Shown here in pieces: positions 32,261-45,027 of a stretch of DNA of 64,000 nt. The stretch is from assembly GCA_037447655.1 (NCBI GenBank), contig JBBHKE010003363.1, forward strand, positions 44,595 through 108,594. Direction: 5' to 3'. The stretch is from Zygnema cylindricum. Its lineage: Eukaryota; Streptophyta; Zygnematophyceae; Zygnematales; Zygnemataceae. The position numbers and the translations under genes are program-made. How positions within the stretch are numbered: the first letter of the stretch is position 1; the number at the start of each line of letters is the position of its first letter. The notes under the pieces were generated by a model. That model was not told the origin of the DNA. It worked only from the letters and a program-made list of their open reading frames with translations, and did not search any database.

Positions 32261-32785
32261 AAGGAAACTGTAGAGAAAGAGAAAACTAACATTTTTTGTC
32301 CTGCGATGACAAAAGACAAGATGAAAGAGGCTTTAAAGAGCTGACCTAAGTACAGTTGGAAAAGGTTTAGAACAAGGTTCAACATCCTCCTAATGTATAT
32401 CATCACCCTTGAACGGTACTATCTAGCATGCGCGACAAAGGCGCTCGATCAAATAGAATCTAAATGATCGGACGCACGAGGTGACGATAACTATTAAAGC
32501 GAGGCAGATACAAATTCGGTCCACTTGTACTGTCACAGATGTGAGTCCGCCGTTGACGCAATTCAAAATGACGCGGCATGGTCCAATCGAAATGTCGCTT
32601 GGTATATACTAAAAAGTTTACTGAAAGTCAGATTGCAACGCCACGCACATTCGAAATGGTTACCGACGCACGAATTACTTCTAGGATGAAAAAGACTGTA
32701 AGAAAAAGTCATTTCAAAAAGTGCAACGACGTTTCGTATTCGAAACATCAAGTGAAATAGATACCGCACTAAATTCGAGTGACAG
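32261..32785. other. No gene recognised; GC-richer patch
   Basis: 32400-32785 has more CpG (CATGCGCGACAAAGGCGCTCG and similar) than its surroundings and leads directly into the second copy of the 660-bp repeat. It resembles the CpG-rich LTR interiors elsewhere in the window, but no matching copy was found. Confidence 0.4.
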
Positions 32786-33452
32786 TGTTGAAAAGTACGA
32801 TTTCACGCGATACCAATTTTCGTCGAGACGCATGATTCGAGGTGATTTGGGACAACAGTACCATCAGCGATATATCAAATTCGGCGATACTTTAAGCGAA
32901 TTGATATTTGACCAAGTATAAACCAAAATCGGGATTACAGTACCAATACGTGACAAGATGTCACACGTGACGATTTCCAACGAAAAATTATCTGACAGAG
33001 GAAAAAATCAAGTGAACTCATTGGACACACTTGTGGAGTACACTAAAAGACATGCCATTCACCCATTGGACCACAATCCACCACTTTATTAAGCACATCA
33101 CCAGAGATGCATTCAGAAAAGGAAAAAAAGGCACGTAAGACAAGCATTTCATTAAAGCTTAAAGAATAAAAACATAGGGCTTATGATGCACAAGATAAAC
33201 TTTCAGAAGAAAACAATTTGTTACACATTATTTGGTGAGATTACAAGAGTATAGACTTTATAGACATTTGACATCATTACATTTAATGTATTGATTAGAT
33301 TAGATATTAGTTAAGAACTCACCTTTAGTCTCAGTTGAGATTAGGGATTACAAGTGTCTGAACTTTATTGTTAACTCTTTGGGGGCTCACCTTAGCTTTC
33401 GCTAAATGACCCCTTGACTAGTTTTTCTATTATAAGCTGAATTACAACTATA
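32786..33452. repeat. Dispersed 660-bp repeat, copy 2
   Basis: Direct-orientation partner of 19923-20582, alike from TGTTGAAAAGTACGATTTC to GAATTACAACTA. It has the same internal landmarks: GATACCAATTT, TGTCACACGTGACGATTTCC, and the GGGGGCTCACC hairpin. The two copies are about 12.9 kb apart. Confidence 0.75.
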
Positions 33453-33454
33453 AT

Positions 33455-33650
33455 ATCTATTCTAATGTCAATGTAATTTTATCCTCTCTATTCTTCTTTC
33501 AATCTCCTATTTATACCTATGTGATCTATCTCACTGTCCATCTAGTGATTGCCTGCGCTAAGTCAAATCGGTAAGTCAAATCTATTTGTGGCTGCGGGGG
33601 ATTCCTCTGATCGCTTAGATGGTTATCCAAGAATAACATTTTTCCCAAAC
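33455..33650. repeat. Dispersed repeat shared with 28636-28830
   Basis: See the partner copy. Here the TATTTATACCTATG core is kept. The copy adjoins the 660-bp repeat with no spacer, so the two may form one longer unit that is only partly present at 19.9 and 28.6 kb. Confidence 0.65.
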
Positions 33651-33810
33651 GTTGTGAGATATCTGAGGAGTTTTCTAGGGTTTTTCTCTCGTTTGGATTT
33701 GAGACTTTGTGATTTATTCTTCTGTAACTTGATGCTAGATCCTCTTGATCCTCTCTATAATCATTCGATCCTCTCTTTGACTAAGCCTCAATATCATTTT
33801 TTCTCTTTTT

Positions 33811-34285
33811 TTTCTAGCAAATTTTTGAGTAATGATAGTTGGAGCTCTTTCTACTAGTGGACTTTTTTTCTTTAATGCTCTAATTCTAGACTTAGGCCTC
33901 GGCCGACTTTCTATTTTTTGACCTCTCGCTTGGATAAATGGTAAGTTTCTATTCATCCTTCGTTCACAATTTTTATGAGTCTTTCCAATGATATATGAAC
34001 TATTTTTGTCTGGTCTCTAATGAATTCTATTGTTTTGGTTTTTTCTTTCTAGCAAATTTCTGAGAAACGATGGTTGGAGCTCCTTCTACTAGAGAACTTC
34101 CCTTCTTTAACGCTCTAATTATGGACTTGGCTCTCGGCCGACTTCCTATTCTTTGACCTCTCGCTTGGATAAATGGTAAGTTTCCATTCATCTCTCTTTC
34201 ACAATTTTTGTGAGTCTTTGCAATGATGTATGAACTATTTTTTTCTGGACTTTAAAGACTTTTATTGTTTTGGTTCCGTTTTGAT
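33811..34285. repeat. Two-copy 235-bp tandem repeat
   Basis: Units start TTTCTAGCAAATTT at 33811 and 34046. Both contain GGTTGGAGCT-type, CTCGGCCGACTT and CCTCTCGCTTGGATAAATGGTAAG motifs. Divergence between units is moderate. TTTTCTTTCTAG and GGTAAG would serve as splice acceptor and donor, so a duplicated exon cannot be excluded. Confidence 0.85.
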
Positions 34286-34984
34286 CCTTGTATTTCAATG
34301 TGATGGAAATTTCTGATTTTGTTTTCTCCTAATGCGCTTTTCTCGTTTGTTGGAAGATCTTTCTCCTCCATGTTAGAGACTCTCTTCTGCTCTCCATGTA
34401 AGTCGAGCACTTGTGGCATAATTTACAGCCTTGTGGTATCCCTCATATTAGAGATGGTTTTGACTTACGAGAGATCGATCGTGGTTTCCTTCATCCGGTA
34501 AAATAATTTCGGTGAGAGTTCCTTTTCGGCTTTGCACCCACTATCATTGATGATTCTCATATCTTTGTTGTTTGTGCTGTTGTTAATAAGTTCCAATATA
34601 TCTCCCCTTACTTGCTTGTCATTGACCTTCATACTCCATTTGTTTCCATGTTTTCCCTTTTCGGCTGAATTTCTTTTACCACTTGTCCTTACTGTTTGAA
34701 TGACATATTTGTTTCTATTTTGCAAAAAAAGGTGTTGTCTTCTCTACCATGGTTGACATCCTCAGCTGATCCCATGTGACTGATCATTGTAACCTCGTCG
34801 CTACCTCCGATTTGATTGCCCCTTTTGCCTTTGTGTACTTTGTTGGCACTTGACGCGTGGTGAGTTTCTTGCCATGATTTCTCTTCATCAAATGTCCACT
34901 TTGTAATCCGCCTCCTTGTTATCTGTGGCACTTTCGGATTTTCCAATTGTTTTTCGGATGATTACTGATCTGAATTAGAATCTT
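34286..34984. other. No gene recognised
   Basis: T-rich plus strand. Two minus-strand frames (86 aa at 34725-34465 and 85 aa at 34946-34689) are Lys/Asn-rich with no known motif. Confidence 0.4.
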
Positions 34985-36423
34985 GTGGTGTTTCAAGTCC
35001 GCAGATTAGGATTTGTTTGATTCAGCACCAAAAACTTTAAGTAGAGGTGACGGTGGCGGAATTTGTAAATGCTCCTTGAACTGGCAGAGCCATATTTTTT
35101 TGGTCGCTAGCTATCGACTCGTATTATGTAAATTTATTTTGTTCTTCTTCTCTCTTTTCCTCTCACTATCTTTGTGTATATTGTTCTTTTTGGTAAACAT
35201 TGGTCCTTGGTGATCTCTTGTGAGCGTTAATAATTTGGATTTGTTTTTCTGGTGATCTGTTGCTAAAATCAACCCGTTGTTGGTGATAATGAGGTCTTTA
35301 TCCTGGTCTAACTGTAATTTCTTCATCTGCATCCACCCAATCTGATTAGAGCCTTCCCCATCTGCAACTTCTCGGTTGCGATTTACACATCTCTATTGGT
35401 AAGCCTCTGCGTCTATGTCGGCGATGAACGCAATTTTGCTTCCGTTGAGTCTTTCAATGCTTGTACCTTCGTTTCTTTTTGATTTTGGATTTGTGGTATG
35501 CTCTTCGGTATGCTCCTTGCTTCCTACACTGTGACGCTCCTCATTGAAATGACAGAGGCGTCTTTTCTCTTTCATAAGAGTTTCACAAGGTCTGCAAATA
35601 TCAGATTGATTTCTAACCCTTTCTATTTCTCATTTTTCTCTTTTTTTGCTTGCTCTTGTAAAAGAAAGCAATTGGAGTCCACGTCTTGGTGTGACTCGTT
35701 GCTTTCGGTTTTTAACTTCGACTGCTTGGCCGCCTCGTTCCTCCATAGTGCTATATCTTTCTAAACCAACACAGTGTGTGGGGTTGCAAACTAACTTGTA
35801 GGGAATATGTAAAGGATGTGGGTGGTTGATGGTTTGATGGGCGTCCTAGCCCTATACGCGATGATATGTGAGTTTTGAGCATGTTTAATTCTAGAAAAAA
35901 ATAACATTTGGAATTTGTTTGACGTTTGTGTATTTGAGCTTGGGATATTCCATTTTGTGATATCTGCTATGCTCTTCTCTTTATTTGTCATCATTGCATG
36001 CTCCCTCCTTACTATCTCATGTGATCGTGTCACTTGTGTGACTTGGTCTTTCGTAGGCTCTGTGGGGCATGATATGTATTGTTCTGTCTTTGTGCCAAGA
36101 TTCCTCACAAACACTTTTTGATCCTTTGTTTGGTTTGTTGCTGATGCAGCACTCTTGGGAGTCGACTTCGCATCATCAAGTGACGCGATTCTTGGACTCC
36201 TCTTTTTATAAGCCTCTTTGGCCCTATATCTGCTCATCTGTAAATCTAAACTGTTGACCTCTATAGGGCCACACTTTGGTGGGCCCATAACCTATTAGTT
36301 TTGGGACAATCACCCTAGCTCGTGGCCACAAGCTAAAGAAGTCGTGTCCCAAACATACATCCCTAGGGTGAACCTTAAAGAGTCATGGTAGTAGATCAGA
36401 ATAAAGAAAAGACATAGATAGGT
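34985..36423. repeat. Left arm of 3-kb imperfect inverted repeat
   Basis: The reverse complement of this arm aligns along its length with 36543-37997. Landmarks are GGTCCTTGGTGATCTCTTGTG versus its complement near 37760, the GGGCCCATAACCTATTAGTTT block near 36290 versus 36670, and the outer edge CTGCAGACCTGAAACAACAC (right) versus GTGTTTCAAGTCCGCAG (left). The minus-strand frames in this arm resemble the plus-strand frames of the other arm because of this symmetry. Confidence 0.88.
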
Positions 36424-36542
36424 AGATTCGATAGACGCACGTTTATACAGCTTTGATTTGATTAATAAAATATGATAACAAAGTACATTTGTTCCTTAAA
36501 CTTTCTTCACTAATAAAGCTGAAACATCATCATAATTTTAAT
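36424..36542. other. Spacer (loop) of the inverted repeat
   Basis: About 119 bp of AT-rich DNA between the arms, without internal symmetry. Confidence 0.75.
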
Positions 36543-37997
36543 GCTATCTATGCCTTTTCCTTTCTCTGACCTACTATCGTGACTCTTTAAGGTCCACCCT
36601 AGCGGTGTATGTTTAGGACGCGACTACTTTAACCTGAGGCCACTAGTTACAGTGATTGTCCCAAACTAATAGGTTATGGGCCCATTAAAGTGTGGCCCTA
36701 CAGAGTTCAACCGTTTAGATTTACAGATAAGCAGATGTAGGACCAAAGAGGCCTATGAAAAGAGGAGTCCAAGAATCATGTAACTTGACGATGCGAAGTC
36801 GACTTCAAAGAGTTCTGTATCAGCAACAAATGAACCAGATGATCAAAAAGTGTTTGTGAGGAATCTAGGCGCAGAGACAGAACAATACATATCCTATCCG
36901 ACAAAGCCATGAGAGTCTAAGTCACACAGGGTACACGATCACGGGAGATAGTGAGGAGGGAGCATGCAAAGATAACAGAGAAAGAGAGGAGCATAGGAGA
37001 TGTTACAAAATATAACATCCCAAGCTAAAATCCACAAACGTCAAATAGATTCCAATAGTTATTTTTCTCAAAAATTAAACATGCTTAGAACTCACATATC
37101 ATCTCCTATATGGCTAGGACGCCCAATAAACCATTAACCACCCGCATCTTTCACACATTCCCAACAACTCAGTTTGCAACCACACTCAGCGTGTTGGTTC
37201 AAAAGGATCAGGCACTATAGAGGAACGAGGCGGCCAAGCAGTCAAAAGTCAATTCTGATAGCAACGAGTCACACGAAGACGTGGAGTCTAACAGCTTTGT
37301 TTCTGCAAGAGCAAACACAAAAAGAGAAACAAGAGAAACAGACAGGGTTAGAAATCAATTTGATATTTGCACACCTTGTAAAACTCCTATGAAAGAAAAA
37401 TGACACCTTCGTCTTTTCAATGAGGAGTGTCACATCGCATGACGCAATGAGCATACCAAAAAGCATACCAAAAACCATTCCACAGATCTAAAATCAGCAA
37501 GAAACGAGGGTGTACGCATCGCAAAACTCAACGGAAGCAAAATGGCGCTCGTCACCGACATAAGCGCAGTGGCTTACCAATATAGATGTCCAGATCGCAG
37601 CCGGAAAGTTCGAGATGGGGAAAGCTCTAATTAGGTTGGGTTGATGCAGATCAAGAAATTGCAGTTAGACCAAGACAAAGACCTCAGTATCACCAACAAC
37701 AGGTTGATCTCAGCAAGAGATCAGCAGAAATGCAAATCCGAAACATTAACGCTCACAAGAGATCACCAAGGACCAATGTTTACCAAAAAGAACAATGTGC
37801 ACAAAGATAGTGGGAAGACAAAAGAGAAAGAAAATAAAACCAACTTACATGATAAGAGTCGTCGTCTAGCGACCAAAAAGAGATGGCTCCACCAGTTCAA
37901 AGAACATCGACAAATTCTGTCACCCTTTCCCGACTTAAGGATCCCCGTGCAGAATCAAGGAAATCAAAATCTGCAGACCTGAAACAACACGTGTATA
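36543..37997. repeat. Right arm of 3-kb imperfect inverted repeat
   Basis: Complement of the left arm with scattered substitutions and indels. The plus-strand frame 37641-37982 shares with minus-strand 35332-35111 the string TLTRDHQGPMFTKKNN and the start KKLQLDQDKDL. It is not a known protein. Confidence 0.88.
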
Positions 37998-39060
37998 TAG
38001 TTTACGCACTAGGTTTCAGCTATGTTTTTATGGTTGTTAGCATAAATATAGATAAACCATGTTATATAGCTTTATCAATTTTGTTGGGAGTTATTTGCTT
38101 TCTTGGAAGCATCTTATGGTGTTTTTTCTAACTTTTGTTGGGATTTTAGTGCGAATGGGACAAAATTTGATGCCCTTCCAAACCTTCCACAAAAAATGTA
38201 TTCAAATCTTTTAACTTGTCAGTGCACAAAACGCTACCTGACTTACATTAATGTACAAATTGTGGGTAAAAAATAAACATTTTACAGAGTAGAAATCCTT
38301 GGTGTTTGATGTTTATTTTCTTTTTTTGACTGTTTTGTGTAAACCGTTTTTCTTTCGTGTACTGTAAATATTGATTAAGAGGCCACGAAAGGCCAAAATG
38401 AGCAAAACAACAAAGGACAATAAAGGCCTGGAAAAAAAAATAGCCAAAAGTTAGGCAAAGTACAAAAGTAAAGAGATGAAAAACAAGTAAGGCAAAAAAA
38501 AGGTTTTTAGTTAAAGAATTTTACATGGAAAACTAGATGAATTTATGCCAAAACAAAAGAAACGATAACCTGAAAAGGCGGTTGGAGGTAGAAATGATTC
38601 TAATCGTTACTTATGTACGAAGATTCAATTACGGAGAAAAGAATTCTGAAGATTCCAATAAAAATCCTCTACATCAAAAGTATGTACAAGCCACTAAGAT
38701 TTTTTTACACTATCACAGGTAGTACAAGCCACTAACACGTACATAACGAAGCACTAGTACTTCCAACGAAGTACTAGTACTTCCATTGTAGTGTCTATGA
38801 CTTAATAGATGTGAATTACGACATAAGCGTTAAGAGAGTTTAATATCTTCCGTCGATTCAAGCATGGCTAGTCATAAAGACTTGCACAACTAATGTGTTT
38901 TTGAAACAAAAGGTGAGAAAGAGGCTTGGTAAAAAGGCAAGTTGAAAATTCCAAGCACAATGAGAGAGATAAACCGTGCCATCGAGGATTTTATCATAAA
39001 AAAAATGAAATATAATATCAATATATTTTATGCGTGCGAAATAAATGGGGTTTTTAATAA
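37998..39060. other. No gene recognised
   Basis: AT-rich, with a short tandem duplication of ACGAAGxACTAGTACTTCC at about 38747-38785. 38880-39060 may contain the decayed end of the copia pol that lies to its right. Confidence 0.45.
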
Positions 39061-39063
39061 AGG

Positions 39064-39910
39064 CTACAGCTCCTTGAGAATGACAAAAGATAGTAGTGGG
39101 ACAAGAGGGAGAAAAAAAAACTTGTTGAGTTGACATAGCCAAAAACCTGTCCTCCCTTTGATATACCTATAAAAGGAGTTAGTATTTCCTCGGGCATTCC
39201 CATTGGAGGACACTTTTATAAGAGTGGTGTTGAGAATAAGGGGGTTAAACACAAGATTGCAATCGACGATGTGAATATGTTCTAACAGATCAAAGATGTA
39301 ATGCTCTCGAGTCAAGCGTATAATACATTCAGGCCTATGACGAAAGACTTTGAATCCAAGATAGTAACCAAAATCTCCTAAATATGCAATAGGCCAAGAG
39401 GAGGATTGAATGACTTTGACTTTGTGTATTTTTATTTTGTTAAGACCAGCAAAAATTAGGTCATCTACATAAATGATGACAATGATCAAACGTACCTCTA
39501 ACATAAACCCTAGGTCTGCACCGACTTCTCTAAATCCCTCTTTTAACATACAATGGTTTTGTGCCACACACATGGCGCCTATTTAAAATCATGAATAGAA
39601 TTATAAAAGTTGCAGGCTAGTCTTTTTTACCAAATACGATATATCTTGATGCTTACTCTATCAAAGTTGCAATGAAAAAATGTATTTTGACGCCTAGATG
39701 TTGTTAATCCAATCATGGTTTACAACAAGGGACAAAATGCCACGAATTGAGTCAATATTGGCAAAGCTGAAAATTCTTAGTTATAAATGATCCCTTTTAG
39801 TTTATAACTAGCCTATTGTCACAAAGCGAGCTTTTTATCGTTTGATGGATCTAACAGCAAACCGTTTAACCTTGAAGACCCACTTGAAACCAATGGCATA
39901 ACGATTTGGC
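39064..39910 (-). pseudogene. Ty1/copia reverse transcriptase (third lineage)
   Basis: About 39910-39650 reads GFKWVFKVKRFA, then IDSIRGILSLV in broken frames. 39573-39064 is a 169-aa open frame with IIVIIYVDDLIFAG (catalytic YVDD intact), YLGDFGYYLGFKVFRHRPECI and LTREHYIFDLLEHI. These are copia RT blocks, diverged from the other copias here. RNase H is not recognisable to the left. Confidence 0.85.
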
Positions 39911-40390
39911 AATAGGGTATAAAAAATTCAAGTGTTTGTCATTCATGATTCATACCACTTAGAAGTTATAACGCGCCATTTGTCGACATCTAGTCGTTTC
40001 AGAGCAAACTTTAAGGTAAGCAAACCTTTGACGTTACCAATGTTGGCGTGGGTGATGTTGTCGCAAATCTTCCTGGAGGGATTGATAATACGTGTACTAT
40101 ATCATACGACAAGTTGGAGGACGCGTGCTGTAAGTGGTGTAACAGGTAAAAAATTATGGGGTACATTTATCAGTGAATTAGCCTACAGAAAAATCTCCTC
40201 ATAACTTGGTGGGGTACAAAATCCGCAGTTGATGTGAGAGAATCTATTACAATGTCAGGATTGACAAATTCTTTTCGTGTGGTTGAAGAGTCATCGGGAA
40301 AATCAGAAGAGTAAAAATCAGAAATTGAAGATGGAATTGAGGGTATAGGAGAAAGATGTTAGATAGTTACCTGATTGTTATTAGTAGCTA

Positions 40391-40980
40391 TTACATAGGA
40401 AGGAGGAAAGAAAAGAGTTGGAGGGGTGAGAGGAAATCATGAATTAGTTTGCAAATAATGGGAGCTTTGTTAAAAATGACGTCAATAGTAGCGAGGATAT
40501 ATGTGGGAAACAACGTTCTATAAATTTTTAGATTAGGTGAATAGCCCACAAAAATGTCGCGAATGGCACAATCGTCCAATTTTATGGGAGTTTGGGAGTT
40601 TGGGAGTTTCGTGGGAGAAGGGAGCTTGAACATCAAGTTTGTTGCTGTGGCACGCCTCAAAAATGGTTTTGTTGCGAAGGGCAAAGGAAAGAGACTTATT
40701 TCACACATTAGAAGTAGTGCTTTGGCACAAATATTAGAGGGTAAACAAGCCAAAAAAAAAGGGATCGAGATATATCAAAAAGCGTGAATTTAGCCTTTTG
40801 GCATCACCATTTCCCTAAGGACCATATGGGAGAGTAGTAATAGAGCTTTGAAATGTTTAAAATGAGAGAATACGTCCGACTTCTGCTTCGTCAAGTGAAT
40901 ATGTCTAACACGTGAGTAATCATTAATGAAAGTAAGAGAACACATTGCACCACTCATATTTGCAACACGCATAATCTCGC
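40391..40980 (-). pseudogene. Ty1/copia integrase
   Basis: 40972-40790 encodes SGAMCSLTFINDYSRVRHIHLTKQKSDVFSHFKHFKAL, the integrase core around the second catalytic Asp (TFIDDYSR), here Asn-Asp. 40753-40391 encodes the hinge KLDDCAIRDIFVGYSPNLKIYR, matching KLDDRAEKCIFVGYS...GYR. The blocks are in the correct order for the RT at 39.1-39.9 kb. Confidence 0.85.
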
Positions 40981-41399
40981 ATACATCATACGGATGAGAT
41001 CAAAAGGCTTGGGAATAAGAAGAATTCGCAGCAAAAAGTACATTTCAAATTAAAAAACTGTTACAAAAATAAAACTTACTTTCATTTTATTTTTCTAGTT
41101 TGCTTACAAGTCTTTTTCCATGAGAGTCTTAATTGGTTCCAAACAAATGGTCAAAACGAAAATTGCATTTATGAAAACAATAGATGTTAGAAAAGTTTTA
41201 TAAGTTAACATAGGCAATATCTATTAAAGAGTTAAGAACACAGAGATTTACAAATCTCGTTCCAATACCAATAAGTGTAAAATTGAAGGAGAGAAATTAA
41301 ACATTTCTATATGTGATGTTGTTACGCAAAGTTGTACCCACAAAAAATCAGGTTTCAAATACATGTGTTTTTTTTTATGCATAAATCAATTGGTTTAGA

Positions 41400-41769
41400 T
41401 TTGACACGGCGACGTGGGATGGATCGTTATTGCCTGTTTAATAGAAGCAACAAAGGAATTTAGAAATCCGGCCAAGGTTGCATTGATTACGTCTTCATGA
41501 TTAATAGCGTAATTGAAACATTTCAATTGACCCGCTATCGACTGAACAATGTAGGTAAAGGCTAAAATAGTATCATTTTTATCATTTTGCGTGTTAATGA
41601 ACTGTCTATGAAGAGCAATACTATTCGGTTAAAAGCTAGCTTCATAGGTATAACAAAGAACCTAACTTCATGAGAGGTTAGGAATGTTGCAATCAAATTC
41701 ACCTATTCAATGAGAAGACAAGTCGTGAGAGTACACATAAATACTTTGACTTGAATTTTTTTTTGCTAT
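41400..41769 (-). pseudogene. Ty1/copia Gag fragment, cut by gypsy insertion
   Basis: About 41640-41440 on the minus strand reads FINTQNDKNDTILAF then INHEDVINATLAGFLNSFVASI, the copia Gag helices (SIAxxLxxxxxxxSDEDxxxxxLxGLPxxY). This is upstream of the integrase at 40.98 kb, as expected. The fragment ends at 41774, where the gypsy 5' LTR begins. Confidence 0.72.
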
Positions 41770-41774
41770 ACAGT

Positions 41775-42748
41775 TGTAAAAGTAATAATGGATCGAACTT
41801 GGTTGTAAATGGGTAAATAAGGGTTAAGAATATAAAGTTATGAATATGGTAGACGTCCGCAAAAGAATCGCGCGATTTAAAGTTTAAATTCAAAAGATAT
41901 AGCGATGGGTGTATATAGGTGACAGCGCCAGGTCAAACTAACAAGTGAGTATCATTGAAACGGGTTAAGGGTCAAATTAGTACCAAAATTTCGCGTGTAC
42001 GTTTCATAAAGTGCTAATGAAACATTTAGTCGTTTAGTGCGAACGATGGTTCGTTTCGTAAATTTTTTAGTACGAAACTTTACTTTCATTTAATATAATT
42101 TTGTAGGTAGTTTCCCGTTGAAATTTGCGACGCACTTTCGTGCGAAGTCGCGTTTCGTTTGGTGCGCACTTTTGCACGTAAGGTTATGTAGTGAAACGTA
42201 GTGTTTGGTTGGTTGATAAATGCTACGTAGTTCGTAAGAGATTTTGCACGTTTTTACATTGGTCAGTCTGAGTCTTTGCTGATCAATGATTGGCCTAGGT
42301 AAAACCTGTTGAACGGAGCAATGACTCAGGCCCTGCGACTCCAGGGCGATGATGGATAAATATTGAAGTCTAAGAAAATAGTAAACATCTTTTCCTTTGG
42401 GAAAGTTTATGGAAATTTTGACTGATCTTGGTCCTGAGTGATTAAAACCAAATTTGAGCATTGGCATTTTGGCACTGAAATCTCTTACAAACAAAAGAGT
42501 GTTTTAGTAGTTAAGATACACAATTGTTAAGAGTGGAGAGTAGTGGAAAACACTTTAAAATGAAAGGTTGAGCCACGAGGGCAAGAGACCAAGCTAATGT
42601 TATGTGGATAGAAGTTTCTTATAATTTAAAGTTTATCCTTATGTGAGTGCTTTCCAATGTGGATGTGTATTTTTTTCAATGTGTGGAATATGTGGTTGTA
42701 ATTGGTTGTAGTAATGGGTTTTTGTGAGAGGTAGGAGATCCTATTACA
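41775..42748 (+). repeat. gypsy 5' LTR
   Basis: 974 bp. Matches the 3' LTR along its whole length, with substitutions and small indels. It lacks the 70-bp duplication of the 3' LTR. Confidence 0.92.
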
Positions 42749-42750
42749 TA

Positions 42751-42768
42751 TGGTATTAAAGCATTGGT
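42751..42768 (+). other. Primer binding site (initiator tRNA-Met)
   Basis: TGGTATTAAAGCATTGG differs at few positions from TGGTATCAGAGCTTTGG, the complement of plant initiator tRNA-Met. It is two bases after the LTR end. Confidence 0.85.
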
Positions 42769-43518
42769 TAAAACCAAGGAAAAGCTTGCTCACCCGAAAA
42801 ATCGACTGCCGTGACCGGTGACGGTGCTGTAAACTGTGTCGGTGGAACCACAATGTGAATGGTAGGTGATTGGATGGAAACTAAGTGACCACACTGCCAA
42901 CAGCCGCTAGTTAGATATAGGGTTTGCTTAGGTCTTAAGGACCTAGGCAGGGTGGGCAGTGTAGCCAACGCTGAAACTCACTCCAATTACCTAGAGGCCA
43001 AAAAAACTTGCCTTCTCCTACCAATGATTCATGTGTAGAGGGAAGGCTTGAAGCCATGAAATGAGAGGATGTGGGGATTAGATTTGAAAAGATCTTGATG
43101 TAGTGAGAAATGGGAAATTCACTAATAGAGGATGAAGAAAGTAGAGCGTTTTACATCTTCAACAGCAAAGGAGTCCAGAAATAACTTTAAACTTTTCAAA
43201 CCATAAATTGTTACCTTTATTTAATTTGAATTTTGTTGTTGCAAAAATTGTGGTTGAATTTAACCTTTGAGAGCTTTCAATATTGCTATTGCAAAATTTG
43301 TGGGGAAGCTTTTTACCTCACTATTTCAATGTTTTGGGAAATTGAATTTATACCTTACTTTTAATGTTTATTTGATTTCTCTGATTTTGATATCTTTCAA
43401 AGGATTTGTCAAAGAGAAGAAGTCTTAGATTGGAGAAATTTGAGGACTTCAAAATCAATTGTAAACTCTTTTGGATAGTTATACTCTATTTTTTATTGCT
43501 TGATTTTATTGTGTAATA

Positions 43519-44835
43519 ATGGCAAATTCTGTATGGAAACGTGAAATGGAAAATGCATTTAATGTGTTGAAAAAACTTAGTGTGAAATTAGTCAAAAGAT
43601 GTATATTCATGTTGCTGCTGTGGATGAAAAATATTTTGAGTTGAAAAGTGAATTCAAGGATGTTAAAGAAAATAGAAATGTTTCAAATCAGAAAATTCGA
43701 TGAGCTAATTAATTTAATTCACACCATAAATGATGTTAATGATCAAAATGGTCAGAATGGTAAGAGAAATGCCAGTTTTAGGGAAGATGATCACGATAGA
43801 CCTAAGATGAAAAAGGATCTGAAAATGTCTGTCAGTAAAACACCATCATTTGTTGGTAAAAAGATTGATGAGTTAGATGCTTGGCTTTTTCATAGGGAGT
43901 ATTATTTGGAATCTAGAATTGTGATCGTGATGATTACACTTCTTTTGCTGTTAGTTGTCTGAAAGGTGATGCTCAGATTTGGCATTACACCCAGAAGAAG
44001 TCTAATTTACTTCTTAATAATACTGATTGGAAAGCTTTTAAGACCGGGATCAAATCGCATTTCTTGTGTGTCACCTATAAACCCAGAATGTAAGAAAATT
44101 GGCTAAGCTATAAGCAGACTGGATCGGTGAAAGATTATATTGTGGAATATAACCAATCTAGCATTCATATCATAGGTTTGACTGATAAATATTTGGCTAC
44201 GTTGCATTTCTTAAAATTATCTGAATCCCAAACTGAAATCTGAACTGAAACATCAAAAATTTAATAATTTGAAGGAACTAAAAGATAAAGCATATGAATC
44301 GGAGGATCAATAAGGGTATAATCGTGAAACTCGATCATTTAGGGGAAATATCATTGAAGAATCACAGTGGGGTGAAGAGGAATTTGAAGAAGAGGGTTTG
44401 GATGCAAGTTTGATGAATAGGCAGAATATCTTCAAGGGAAATCAGAGAGGTGGACAGAGTGTTAATGCAAAAAATAAATTTCACAATACAAGGGGATACA
44501 TTAAGAGTCATAAACCAAGTATTAATGTTCAGAAACCCAATGTTAGCATTCCCACATGCACTATCTGTCAAAAAAGAGGTCATAAAGCATTTGAATGTGC
44601 ACAACTGAAGAAAATTAACTGTTATAACCGTGGAGAGGAGGAACATTTCAGCCAAGAGTGCACAAAACCGAAAAAAAAATCACTTGTTTTAAAAAAAGAG
44701 GTCCAAATCATTACGCTAAAGACTGTACAGATAACGGAACTCCTAAAACAATTGATGTCAACGAAGGTCTTCAGAAAGATATTGTATTATACCTAGCTGA
44801 ACAGGAAGCCCAAGATGTGGGAAACAGAAAGAACT
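43519..44835 (+). pseudogene. gypsy Gag with CCHC motifs
   Basis: ATG at 43519 (start Met-Ala-Asn-Ser). Frames are broken by several stops and shifts. 43648-43960 encodes SFVGKKIDELDAWLFHREYYLE (FxGxxxxxxAxxWLxxxExYF Gag pattern). After a shift comes KGDAQIWHY (GxAxxWW pattern) and then DYIVEY near 44140. A first zinc knuckle CTICQKRGHKAFEC (44555-44596) is intact. The second (about 44621-44662) has Cys2 changed to Arg. A third in another frame (about 44684-44725) has Cys2 changed to Lys. Gag packages element RNA. Assignment is firm but the copy is dead. Confidence 0.88.
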
Positions 44836-45027
44836 AGTTGAAAGTCCTCAGTTAAGTCCATCAGATCTAGAGGTTAAGGAGTTAACTTTGGAGGGCAAGC
44901 TAATGAATGCAAAGGCTAGAAAAGCTGAATTTATTATGATGCTAACTTCACTTCATAATTTGAACAATCATTTTGATGAAACTCTTAACAACAAACCTAT
45001 CTTAGGACACTTAAGTTACGATGACGC

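Noticed and set aside
19923-33452. The two 660-bp repeats as LTRs of one 13.5-kb element
   Set aside because: No target duplication, no primer site after the left copy and no polypurine tract before the right copy.
35791-36288. 165-aa ORF as a gene
   Set aside because: It lies in the inverted repeat. The matching sequence in the other arm is broken, and the similarity is at DNA level with no sign of coding constraint.
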